Source: Chitinivorax sp. PXF-14 | GTDB lineage: Bacteria > Pseudomonadota > Gammaproteobacteria > Burkholderiales > SCOH01 | Assembly (NCBI RefSeq): GCF_040812015.1 | Contig: NZ_JBFNXJ010000001.1 | Span: forward strand, 248,001 to 312,000 | Length of the DNA: 64,000 nt | Direction of reading: 5' to 3' | In this document: piece after piece, positions 49,657 to 60,040 of the stretch | How the letters are laid out: each line of letters starts with the position of its first letter | Numbering within the stretch: position 1 is the first letter of the stretch | Program-made: the position numbers and the translations under genes | Notes under the pieces: generated by a model | Told to the model about the DNA's origin: nothing | Seen by the model: only the letters and a program-made list of their open reading frames with translations | Database searches by the model: none

Positions 49657-50468
49657 ACCCGCGCATTGCCTCCCTGCCGCACAACGCTCAGGGGCGTGAT
49701 CTCATCGTGGGCGACCTGCATGGTTGTCTCGACGATCTGCTGCGCTTGCTCGATCGTCTGCAGTTCGATCCAGCGCTGGATCGAGTGCTGTCGACGGGGG
49801 ACCTGGTTGATCGGGGGCCGTCTTCGCTTGGCTGCCTGCGGCTGATTTGCGAGTCGTGGTTTCACGCCGTCATCGGCAATCATGAGCAGATGCTGCTCGA
49901 TGCCATTGCCAACCCTGACGGCCAGCGCCGCATGTTTCATCATCTGAATGGCGGTGCCTGGGCACAGCAATTGATCGATGAGCGGGACACAGAACTGCTG
50001 CAGCTTGCCGACATGGCTGCGGCCTTGCCCCACATCCTGGTGGTGGGGCGGGATGGGCCGTCCCGCTTTCATCTGGTGCATGCCCACCTGCTTGCCTCGA
50101 CCGAGCCGCTGCGGCTATGGCGTGATGCCGACATCGATGATGGCCTGCTGGGGGACGCACCCAACCAGGCCGACATGCTGATCTGGGCACGGGCCCTGGC
50201 GCCGGACGCCGGGTTTGCCGCCATGTGCGATGACGAACCGAGTTTCTACCCCGGGCTGTCGCTGACCTATTGCGGGCACAACCCGGTGCCGCATCCCGTG
50301 ACCGTGCTGTCCCATCGCTTTCTCGACACGGGGGCCGGCTATGCCGGCAACGTCTGGATCGAGTCCGAGGATACCGGTGTTCCCATGCACCTGAGCCTGC
50401 TGGAGCGGCGGCCGGATGGCAGCGAAACCTTGCATTCGGCCTGCTTCTCACCCGATTCGGCTGCATGA
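49653..50468 (+). CDS. metallophosphatase of the PPP family (ApaH/PrpA-like)
   Basis: 271 residues. The three metal motifs are clear: [22 protein letters not shown] and VIGNHEQM, plus a later HAHLLA His. Family members include symmetric Ap4A hydrolase and serine/threonine protein phosphatases; substrate cannot be decided here. GTG start overlaps the queA stop by 4 bp. It sits where tgt is usually found after queA. Confidence 0.87.
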   Translation: MNPRIASLPHNAQGRDLIVGDLHGCLDDLLRLLDRLQFDPALDRVLSTGDLVDRGPSSLGCLRLICESWFHAVIGNHEQMLLDAIANPDGQRRMFHHLNGGAWAQQLIDERDTELLQLADMAAALPHILVVGRDGPSRFHLVHAHLLASTEPLRLWRDADIDDGLLGDAPNQADMLIWARALAPDAGFAAMCDDEPSFYPGLSLTYCGHNPVPHPVTVLSHRFLDTGAGYAGNVWIESEDTGVPMHLSLLERRPDGSETLHSACFSPDSAA

Positions 50469-50469
50469 A

Positions 50470-50492
50470 AAAGGGGCCGTCAGGCCCCAATC
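50470..50492 (-). terminator. terminator of the asparaginase remnant
   Basis: GGGGCC-GTCA-GGCCCC with AAAAA on the left, which is a T-run on the minus strand. It may also act weakly on the plus strand after the phosphatase gene. Confidence 0.75.
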
Positions 50493-50509
50493 TTTCTCGC
50501 CGGCGAGGC

Positions 50510-52435
<1,926 letters not shown>

Positions 52436-52497
52436 ACGGATTCCGCCGTGCGGTACGGGGCTTGACGCCCTGTGTGCTGCTGGGTGATGATCGCCGC

Positions 52498-52551
52498 ATG
52501 AACCAGAACCGCTTCGCTTTCTATGGCTTTTATTGGTGGCGCCCTGCATAA
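52498..52551 (+). CDS. trpS leader peptide
   Basis: 17-codon open frame encoding MNQNRFAFYGFYWWRPA, far too short for routine ORF calling. Ten of the residues from position 6 to 14 region are aromatic or small, with Phe, Tyr and two adjacent Trp codons (TGG TGG at 52534-52539) placed within the first strand of the attenuator fold. A GGTGAT with some complementarity to 16S rRNA lies 9 bp upstream. TTGACG at 52462-52467 may be the -35 of a promoter whose -10 is poor. Its role is to sense charged tRNA-Trp by ribosome stalling. Confidence 0.85.
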   Translation: MNQNRFAFYGFYWWRPA

Positions 52552-52622
52552 GGCGGCACCGTGGTTCTTTTGTATCGATAGAACATTTGAAACATGCCGC
52601 CGGGAGACTGGCGGCATTTTCT
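52534..52622 (+). promoter_or_regulatory. tryptophan-responsive transcription attenuator of trpS
   Basis: Four segments are visible. Segment 1 GGTGGCGCC (52535-52543, over the Trp codons) pairs with segment 2 GGCGGCACC (52552-52560) at eight of nine positions. Segment 2 GGCGGCA also pairs perfectly with segment 3 TGCCGCC (52595-52601), forming the antiterminator. Segment 3 ATGCCGCC pairs perfectly with segment 4 GGCGGCAT (52610-52617), followed by TTTCTTT, forming the terminator. Stalling at the Trp codons would cover segment 1, favour 2:3 pairing and let transcription reach trpS. Confidence 0.88.
52594..52622 (+). terminator. attenuator terminator hairpin (3:4)
   Basis: ATGCCGCC-GGGAGACT-GGCGGCAT then TTTCTTT. 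It ends 79 bp before the trpS start. Confidence 0.85.
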
Positions 52623-52688
52623 TTGTGGGCGTCGCCAGTGGTCGCCAGAACGGTACCAGGCCCGGCGGTTTCTCGAGGTTAAGACTGA

Positions 52689-53735
<1,047 letters not shown>

Positions 53736-54000
53736 TTCACCTATTCGGAACTTACACGCCACGCCAGGGCTCGTATGCGTGGCTGTGCAAGTTTGCCGGA
53801 AGCGGCGGCCCACCGTGCGTGGATTCGATCTGCGGTCTGGTCTCGCTCGCCTTGGCGGCGCGATCTAAAGCATCAACTCGAATTTGTCACCGCTTCCGGC
53901 TACAATGCCGGTCTTTGGTCGGCGGATACCGTCGACATAACAATGCCATGCCGCCCCCGGCGGCCGACTTTTTGCAATCGGATTTTCGGAGCTTTACTCC

Positions 54001-54324
54001 ATGTTTATCGGTACCGCCTACGCCAATACTCCCGCCGCTCCAGGCGGTTTCGACCTGCTGTCGTTCGCCCCGATGGTCGTCATCTTCGTACTGTTCTACT
54101 TCATGCTGATTCGTCCGCAGCAGAAGAAGATGAAGGACCAGCAGAGCATGCTGTCCAACCTGCAGAAGGGGGACGAAGTCGCCACCAACGGCGGAGTTGT
54201 CGGCAAGATCACCAAGCTCAACGAGCAGTTCATCACGCTCGAAGTGGCCAATAACGTCGAAATAACCTTCCAGCGCGGTGCCGTTTCGGCCGTTCTGCCC
54301 AAGGGCACGCTGAAAAGCCTGTAA
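54001..54324 (+). CDS. yajC: Sec translocase accessory subunit YajC
   Basis: 107 residues with one TM (LLSFAPMVVIFVLFYFMLI) followed by RPQQKKMKDQQSMLSNLQKGDEVATNGGVVGKI, the standard YajC sequence. It associates with SecDF-YidC. The 265 bp before it, after trpS, hold no gene and no clear promoter. secD follows after 50 bp. Confidence 0.95.
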   Translation: MFIGTAYANTPAAPGGFDLLSFAPMVVIFVLFYFMLIRPQQKKMKDQQSMLSNLQKGDEVATNGGVVGKITKLNEQFITLEVANNVEITFQRGAVSAVLPKGTLKSL

Positions 54325-54374
54325 CCCAACCCCCGGGGCCGCCGTCGCGGCCTCGCGTTCTTGCGCAAGCCATC

Positions 54375-56198
54375 ATGAACCGTTACCCCCTCTGGAAATA
54401 CCTGATCATCGCGGTGGCGCTGATCGTCGGCAGCCTCTACACGGTGCCGAACTTCTTTGGCGAATCGCCTGCCGTGCAGATTTCGCCCGAGCGTGCTTCG
54501 ATCAAGCTCGATCTGGAAACCATGAAGCAGGTCGAACAATCACTGATCGACGCCAAGCTGCAGGTGGACGGTGTCTTCCTCGATGGCAACAGCATCAAGG
54601 CTCGCTTCAAGGATACCGACACCCAGCTCAAGGCGCGTGACGTCATTCAGCAGCAGCTCGGCGGCAGCTACATCGTGGCGCTGAACCTGCTGTCGAGCTC
54701 GCCGGAGTGGCTGACGCGGCTGAAGGCACGGCCGATGTTCCTGGGGCTCGATCTGCGCGGTGGCGTGCACTTCCTGCTGCAGATCGACATGAAGGCTGCG
54801 CTCGACAAGACCATGGAACGCTACGCCGGCGACATCCGCCGCGATTTGCGCGACAAGAAGATTCGCTTTGGCCAGGTGCGCCGCATCGGCACCTCGATCG
54901 AGGTCAAGTTCCGCGACCAGGAAACCATGACGGCCGCGCGTGCACTGATCGAGAAGGACATGCCGGCGCTGCTGGTCAAGGCCCAGCCTGACGGTGATAT
55001 CAAGCTCACGCTGACCGTCAAGCCGGAAGAGCTGACCCGCGTGCAGGGCGATTCGGTCAAGCAGAACATCACCACGCTGCACAACCGTGTGAACGAACTC
55101 GGCGTGGCCGAACCGATCATCCAGCAGCAAGGTGCCGACCGCATCGTGGTGCAGCTGCCGGGCGTGCAGGATACGGCCAAGGCCAAGGACATCCTGGGCC
55201 GCACGGCCTCGCTGGAAGTGCGTATGGTCGAGGACGATCCGAGCAAGCTGCAGGATGCTCTCTCCGGCAACGTGCCGATGGGCTACGAGCTGCTCGACGA
55301 AGCAGGCCGCGATGGCCGCCCGAGCAAGATCCTGGTCAAGAAGGACGTCGAACTGACCGGCGACAACATCAATGATGCCCAGCCGGGCTTCGGCGAGAAT
55401 GGCGAGGCTGCTGTCCACATCAACCTCGACAGCACCGGCTCGGCGATCTTCAAGCAGGTGACCCACGACAACGTCGGCCATCGCATGGCGATGATCCTGG
55501 TCGAGAAGGGCAAGGCCGAGGTGGTGACCGCCCCGGTGATCCGTGGCGAGATCGGCGGCGGACGCGTGCAGATCTCGGGCTCGATGAACACGGCGGAAGC
55601 CAACGACATCGCGCTGCTGCTGCGCTCCGGCGCACTGGCGGCCCCGATGACCATCATCGAGGAACGCACGGTCGGCCCGAGCCTTGGCAAGGACAACATC
55701 GCCAAGGGCTTCCACTCGACGATGTACGGTTTCCTCGCGATCACCGTGTTCATGCTCATCTACTACCGCGTGATGGGCGGCGTGGCGGTGTTCGCGCTTG
55801 GCGTCAACCTGTTCCTGCTGATCGCCATCCTGTCGATGCTGCAGGCAACCCTGACCCTGCCGGGCATCGCGGCGATTGCGCTGACGCTCGGTATGGCGAT
55901 CGACTCGAACGTGCTGATCAACGAACGCATCCGTGAGGAAGTACGCGCCGGCGTGACGCCGCAGGCGGCCATCAAGGCCGGCTACGAGCACGCCTGGGCC
56001 ACCATTCTGGATTCGAACGTCACCACGCTGATCGCCGGTATCGCGCTGTTCCTGGTCGGCTCCGGCCCGATCAAGGGCTTTGCCGTGGTGCATTGCCTCG
56101 GCATCATGACTTCGATGTTCAGCTCGGTATTCGTGGCGCGCGGCCTGACCAACCTGATCTATGGCTACCGCCGTCGCCTGTCCGGTATTTCGGTATAA
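54375..56198 (+). CDS. secD: protein translocase subunit SecD
   Basis: 607 residues. TM1 near the N-terminus, a large periplasmic domain starting with LGLDLRGGVHFLLQIDM and containing EPIIQQQGADRIVVQLPGVQD, and five C-terminal TM helices with GPSLGKDNIAKGF and the conserved MAIDSNVLINERIREE. SecD with SecF pulls preproteins out on the periplasmic side using the proton motive force. 15 bp before secF. Confidence 0.97.
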   Translation: MNRYPLWKYLIIAVALIVGSLYTVPNFFGESPAVQISPERASIKLDLETMKQVEQSLIDAKLQVDGVFLDGNSIKARFKDTDTQLKARDVIQQQLGGSYIVALNLLSSSPEWLTRLKARPMFLGLDLRGGVHFLLQIDMKAALDKTMERYAGDIRRDLRDKKIRFGQVRRIGTSIEVKFRDQETMTAARALIEKDMPALLVKAQPDGDIKLTLTVKPEELTRVQGDSVKQNITTLHNRVNELGVAEPIIQQQGADRIVVQLPGVQDTAKAKDILGRTASLEVRMVEDDPSKLQDALSGNVPMGYELLDEAGRDGRPSKILVKKDVELTGDNINDAQPGFGENGEAAVHINLDSTGSAIFKQVTHDNVGHRMAMILVEKGKAEVVTAPVIRGEIGGGRVQISGSMNTAEANDIALLLRSGALAAPMTIIEERTVGPSLGKDNIAKGFHSTMYGFLAITVFMLIYYRVMGGVAVFALGVNLFLLIAILSMLQATLTLPGIAAIALTLGMAIDSNVLINERIREEVRAGVTPQAAIKAGYEHAWATILDSNVTTLIAGIALFLVGSGPIKGFAVVHCLGIMTSMFSSVFVARGLTNLIYGYRRRLSGISV

Positions 56199-56213
56199 AG
56201 GAGGGAGCAGACC

Positions 56214-57146
56214 ATGCTAGAGCTGTTCCATGTAAAAAAAGATATCCCCTTCATGCGCCATGCGCTGAAGTTCAACGTCATTTCGTTCATCACGTTTTTG
56301 GCGGCGGTTTTCTTTCTGGCGACCAAGGGTCTGCACTTCGGTGTGGACTTCACCGGCGGCACGGTGCTGGAAGTGGCCTACCAGCAGGCCGCTGATCTTG
56401 GCAAGGTACGTAGCGACCTGACCCAGATCGGCTTCTCCGAGGCCGTGGTGCAGAACTTCGGTACCTCGAAGGATGTGATGATCCGCCTGCCGCTGAAAAA
56501 GGGCATCACCTCGTCCCAGCTGTCCGACACCATCATGGGTAAGCTGAAGAGCGACAACCCCGGGGCTGAGTTGCGCCGCGTCGAATTCGTTGGCCCGGCC
56601 GTGGGCGAGGAGCTGTTCACGAGTGGCCTGGCGGCGCTCGGCATGGTGATCGCGGGTATCGTCATCTATCTGAGCATGCGCTTCGAGTGGCGCTTCGCGG
56701 TGGCGGCCATCATCGCCAACCTGCATGACGTGGTGATCATCCTGGGCTTCTTTGCCTTCTTCCAGTGGGAATTCGACCTGCCAGTGCTGGCCGGTGTGCT
56801 GGCAGTGCTCGGCTATTCGGTGAACGAGTCGGTGGTGGTGTTCGACCGGGTACGCGAGAACTTCCGCAAGATGCGCAAGGGCGCAATCCCCGACATCATC
56901 AACAATGCGATCACCAGCACCATGAGCCGTACCATCATCACCCACTTGTCGACACAGATGATGGTGACCTCGATGCTGGTATTTGGCGGCCCGACGCTGC
57001 ACAACTTCGCACTGGCGCTGACCATCGGCATTCTGTTCGGTATCTACTCCTCGGTACTGGTGTCCTGCCCGCTGGCGATGTGGCTCGGCGTGAAGCGTGA
57101 GCACTTCATCGTGCAGGTGAAGAAGAAAGAAGAAGCGGTAGTCTGA
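56214..57146 (+). CDS. secF: protein translocase subunit SecF
   Basis: 310 residues, six TM helices. The first periplasmic domain begins LHFGVDFTGGTVLEV; the TM region contains VGEELFTSGLAALGMVIAGI, and LGYSVNESVVVFDRVRENF is the conserved helix-4 segment, followed by the SRTIITHLST motif. Partner of SecD. AAAGGAGGGAG precedes the ATG. Ends in a basic tail, then a terminator. Confidence 0.97.
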   Translation: MLELFHVKKDIPFMRHALKFNVISFITFLAAVFFLATKGLHFGVDFTGGTVLEVAYQQAADLGKVRSDLTQIGFSEAVVQNFGTSKDVMIRLPLKKGITSSQLSDTIMGKLKSDNPGAELRRVEFVGPAVGEELFTSGLAALGMVIAGIVIYLSMRFEWRFAVAAIIANLHDVVIILGFFAFFQWEFDLPVLAGVLAVLGYSVNESVVVFDRVRENFRKMRKGAIPDIINNAITSTMSRTIITHLSTQMMVTSMLVFGGPTLHNFALALTIGILFGIYSSVLVSCPLAMWLGVKREHFIVQVKKKEEAVV

Positions 57147-57151
57147 CAACA

Positions 57152-57174
57152 AGGCGGGGCAACCCGCCTTTTTC
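57152..57174 (+). terminator. terminator after secF
   Basis: AAGGCGGG-GCAA-CCCGCCTTTTT, 5 bp after the stop. Confidence 0.9.
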
Positions 57175-57204
57175 ATGTATTCGTATCCAGTCTGGTGAAT
57201 TGAG

Positions 57205-57852
57205 TTGGAAGCCATCAAGTATCTGATCGACTTTATCCTGCACATCGACAAGCACATGGTCGAGCTGGTGCAGAGCTATGGCACCTGGGTGTACGGCATC
57301 CTGTTCATGATCGTATTCATCGAGACGGGCCTGGTGGTGATGCCGCTTCTGCCCGGTGACTCGATGCTGTTCGTGGCGGGTGCACTGGCGGCACAGGGGG
57401 CGCTGGAAGCGCATGTGTTGGCGCTGTCGCTGATTGTGGCCGCGGTACTTGGCGATTCGTTGAACTATGCGATCGGTAAGCGCTTTGGTCACCTGATCGC
57501 CGGCCCCGACTCGCGCTGGGTGAAGCCCGAGCATATGGCGCGTACCCACGCCTTCTTCGAAAAACACGGCGGCAAGACCATCATCGTCGCGCGGTTCGTG
57601 CCCATCGTGCGTACCTTCGCACCGTTCGTCGCCGGTATCGGCGAGATGAGCTACCGCAAGTTCCTGAGCTTCAATGTCATTGGCGCCGTGGCCTGGGTGA
57701 CGCTGTTCGTCTATGCCGGCTATTTCTTCGGGGGCTTGACGGTGGTGAAGGAAAACCTGAAATTGATCATGCTTGCCATCATCGTGATTTCCTTGCTGCC
57801 GGTGGTGATTGAGGCTTTCAAACACCGCAAGGCCGGCCGCTCCGCTGTCTGA
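57205..57852 (+). CDS. DedA-family membrane protein
   Basis: 215 residues. Typical DedA signatures: [21 protein letters not shown], a re-entrant loop with [13 protein letters not shown], then [44 protein letters not shown] containing the conserved Arg residues. DedA proteins are linked to undecaprenyl-phosphate or phospholipid flipping and proton-driven homeostasis. The start is a TTG at 57205; no ATG fits. It sits after the secF terminator, so it probably has its own promoter. Confidence 0.9.
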   Translation: MEAIKYLIDFILHIDKHMVELVQSYGTWVYGILFMIVFIETGLVVMPLLPGDSMLFVAGALAAQGALEAHVLALSLIVAAVLGDSLNYAIGKRFGHLIAGPDSRWVKPEHMARTHAFFEKHGGKTIIVARFVPIVRTFAPFVAGIGEMSYRKFLSFNVIGAVAWVTLFVYAGYFFGGLTVVKENLKLIMLAIIVISLLPVVIEAFKHRKAGRSAV

Positions 57853-57877
57853 CTGATTGTCTTGCAGGAGGTTTGCC

Positions 57878-58306
57878 ATGCCCAATGATCCAGCCAACCC
57901 GTTCTCGTTTGCGGCGCCATGGTCCGGCAATGTGTCGCAGCCCTGGTCGTGGTGGTATCAGCTTGCCCCGGTCACGATCAATCAGATGCAGTCGGGGGAT
58001 CCAGCGCTGGAAGCCAGGATCGTGCGCGAGGTCGCGAGTTACGGGCGACAGCTGGGGCGGGTGATGGACGTGCTCGAGGTGCTGGTCGCCAAGCTTGACG
58101 ACACCGGGCTCAGTGACGGACAGCAGCGGGCGCTGACTGAGTTCCAGTCACTACGCGATGAGATTGACCGCCTCAGGCGCCCGTCGCTCGGTGCAACGCG
58201 TAGCGACGCCGTGCGTGTCGCCAATGCACTGGTGAGCTGGCGTAAGGATAGCCCGGAGCTGTTCCAGCTGGTGAAAGCCGTGATCGACGATGCCGAACGC
58301 AGCTGA
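57878..58306 (+). CDS. hypothetical protein upstream of ampD
   Basis: 142 residues, not recognised. A Trp/Pro-rich N-terminus (FSFAAPWSGNVSQPWSWWYQLAP) and a mostly helical remainder with a central coiled-coil (ALTEFQSLRDEIDRLRRP). No signal peptide or TM. A strong AGGAGG stands before the ATG at 57878. Overlaps ampD by 17 bp, so the two are likely cotranslated; the dedA stop is 25 bp upstream. The helical layout resembles small accessory proteins but I cannot assign a family. Confidence 0.65.
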   Translation: MPNDPANPFSFAAPWSGNVSQPWSWWYQLAPVTINQMQSGDPALEARIVREVASYGRQLGRVMDVLEVLVAKLDDTGLSDGQQRALTEFQSLRDEIDRLRRPSLGATRSDAVRVANALVSWRKDSPELFQLVKAVIDDAERS

Positions 58307-58844
58307 AGTCAATGCCGATGGCTGGCTTGTCGGTGCGCGACAGGTGTTGTCGCCGAATCACGATGCTCGCCCTGAGGGCACGCCGGTCGAATTGCTGGTG
58401 ATCCACAACATCAGCTTGCCGCCCAATCAGTACGGTGGGCCAGGCATCGAGCAACTGTTCGCCAATGCACTGGACCCAAACGAGCACCCTTACTATGCGG
58501 GCATCGCCCAGCTGCGTGTGTCCGCACATTTCCTGATCCGCCGCGACGGCGAGGTGGTGCAGTTCGTCTCCTGCAACGACCGCGCGTGGCATGCCGGGGT
58601 ATCCAGCTGGCGTGGGCGCGAGCGCTGCAACGATTTCTCGCTCGGCGTCGAGCTCGAAGGCTGCGATACCGAGCCGTTCACCGATGCCCAATACGAGGCG
58701 CTGGCACGTGTTGTGGAGGCCTTGCAGGCGCGCTACCCACTGTGCGATTGCCAGGGGCACTCCGATATCGCGCCAGACCGCAAGACCGACCCCGGCCCTT
58801 GTTTCGACTGGCCGCGCTTTCGCCGGCAGTGGCACGCACCATGA
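58290..58844 (+). CDS. ampD: 1,6-anhydro-N-acetylmuramyl-L-alanine amidase
   Basis: 184 residues. Amidase_2 fold with the zinc ligands visible in LLVIHNISLPP, RAWHAGVSSW (substrate side) and QGHSDIAPDRKTDPGPCFDW. SLGVELEG contains the catalytic Glu. AmpD cleaves the stem peptide from anhydro-muropeptides in the cytosol during cell wall recycling and so keeps ampC-type induction low. No beta-lactamase gene lies nearby. Confidence 0.95.
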   Translation: MPNAAEVNADGWLVGARQVLSPNHDARPEGTPVELLVIHNISLPPNQYGGPGIEQLFANALDPNEHPYYAGIAQLRVSAHFLIRRDGEVVQFVSCNDRAWHAGVSSWRGRERCNDFSLGVELEGCDTEPFTDAQYEALARVVEALQARYPLCDCQGHSDIAPDRKTDPGPCFDWPRFRRQWHAP

Positions 58845-58874
58845 CAAACGCCCCGGGAAGCGGGGCGTTTGTCA
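58842..58874. terminator. bidirectional terminator, ampD / tal
   Basis: TGACAAACGCCCC / GGGGCGTTTGTCA, a 13-bp stem starting at the ampD stop codon, between convergent genes. T-runs are short on both sides. Confidence 0.75.
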
Positions 58875-58890
58875 CGGCAGATGAGGCACT

Positions 58891-59967
58891 TCAGGCCGTG
58901 AGCGCCAGCAGCTTCTCAAACGCGTCATCGAACAGCTTCAATCCTTCCTGCTGCAATTGCTCGCCAACCTCGTTGAGATCGATGCCCAGGGCCGCGAGCG
59001 CTGCCACGGTCTGCTCCGCCTGAGGCAGGCCCTGGCCGAGCGTGGCGGCTGCCTGGCCATGGTCGCGGAAAGCGTCCAGCGTGGCATCCGGAGCCGTATT
59101 GACGGTTTCGTCGCCGATCAGCTCCTCGATGTACAGCACATCGCTGTAAGCGGCATTTTTGGTGCCGGTGCTGGCCCACAGCAGGCACTGCGGACGTGCG
59201 CCGGCCGCCTTGAGCTCAGCAAAACGCGCGCCGTGGAACAGGGTCTGGTAGTCGTGGTAGGCCGTCCTGGCGAAGGCGACGGCAGCCTTACCGCGCAGGG
59301 CCAGTGCGTCGGCGCTGCCGATCGCATCGAGCTTCTTGTCGATCAGGGTGTCGACACGGCTCATGAACACGCTGGCCACGGCCTTGATGTGATCTACCGG
59401 CAAGCCTTGCTGCACGCGCCGTTGCAGGCCACGCAGATAGGCGTCGAAAATGGTCTCGACATGGCGGGGCGAGAACATCAGCGTGATGTTGACGTTGAGC
59501 CCCTCGGCGATCAATTGCTCGAATGCCGCCGTGCCGGCGGCGGTGGCCGGCACCTTGATCATCAGGTTGGGGCGGTCGACAGCCTGCCACAGACGGCGCG
59601 CCGCCACGAGTGTGCCGGCCTCGTCGTTGGCCAGGAATGGCGAGACTTCAAAGCTCACATAGCCATCTGCCTTGGCCGTGGCGTCGTACTGGGTGCGCAT
59701 CAGGTCGCAGGCGGCCTGGATGTCGGGAATGACCAGTGCTTCGTAACGCTGCTCGGCGCTGAGGTTTTCCGTCTTCAGGCGGGCCAGGTCGCCCTGGTAA
59801 CGGCCGTCCTTGGCGATGGCATTGTAGAAGATGGCAGGGTTGGAGGTGACGCCGGCAATGCCGTCCTCCGCCACCAGGTTCGACAGCTGTTCGGCGACGA
59901 GCTGGCGGGAGAGGTTGTCCAGCCAGACGCGCTGCCCGAAATTGCGGATTTGAATCAGTCTGCTCAT
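58891..59967 (-). CDS. tal: transaldolase
   Basis: 358 residues from the ATG at 59967. The longer Tal type, with QIRNFGQRVWLDNLSR at the N-terminus, GVTSNPAIFYNAI, ACDLMRTQYDATAKADGYVSFEVSPFLA and the Schiff-base Lys in NLMIKVPATAAGTAAFEQL. QCLLWASTGTKN and TVNTAPDATLDAF follow. It moves dihydroxyacetone units between sugar phosphates in the non-oxidative pentose phosphate path. Followed by the shared terminator. Confidence 0.95.
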   Translation of the reverse strand: MSRLIQIRNFGQRVWLDNLSRQLVAEQLSNLVAEDGIAGVTSNPAIFYNAIAKDGRYQGDLARLKTENLSAEQRYEALVIPDIQAACDLMRTQYDATAKADGYVSFEVSPFLANDEAGTLVAARRLWQAVDRPNLMIKVPATAAGTAAFEQLIAEGLNVNITLMFSPRHVETIFDAYLRGLQRRVQQGLPVDHIKAVASVFMSRVDTLIDKKLDAIGSADALALRGKAAVAFARTAYHDYQTLFHGARFAELKAAGARPQCLLWASTGTKNAAYSDVLYIEELIGDETVNTAPDATLDAFRDHGQAAATLGQGLPQAEQTVAALAALGIDLNEVGEQLQQEGLKLFDDAFEKLLALTA

Positions 59968-60040
59968 GTTGTACCTGCGAAATGGAAAACCGTTTGCCGG
60001 CCATTCAATCATGCCGGGGCGACAACCACAACCTTGACGC

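Noticed and set aside
52561-52622. Interpretation of the trpS leader as a T-box riboswitch
   Set aside because: No T-box sequence or specifier loop arrangement; the translated leader with Trp codons and 1:2/2:3/3:4 stems explains the region better.
54540-56093. 517-codon minus-strand frame opposite secD
   Set aside because: Low-complexity antisense shadow of secD; no recognisable domains or start signals.
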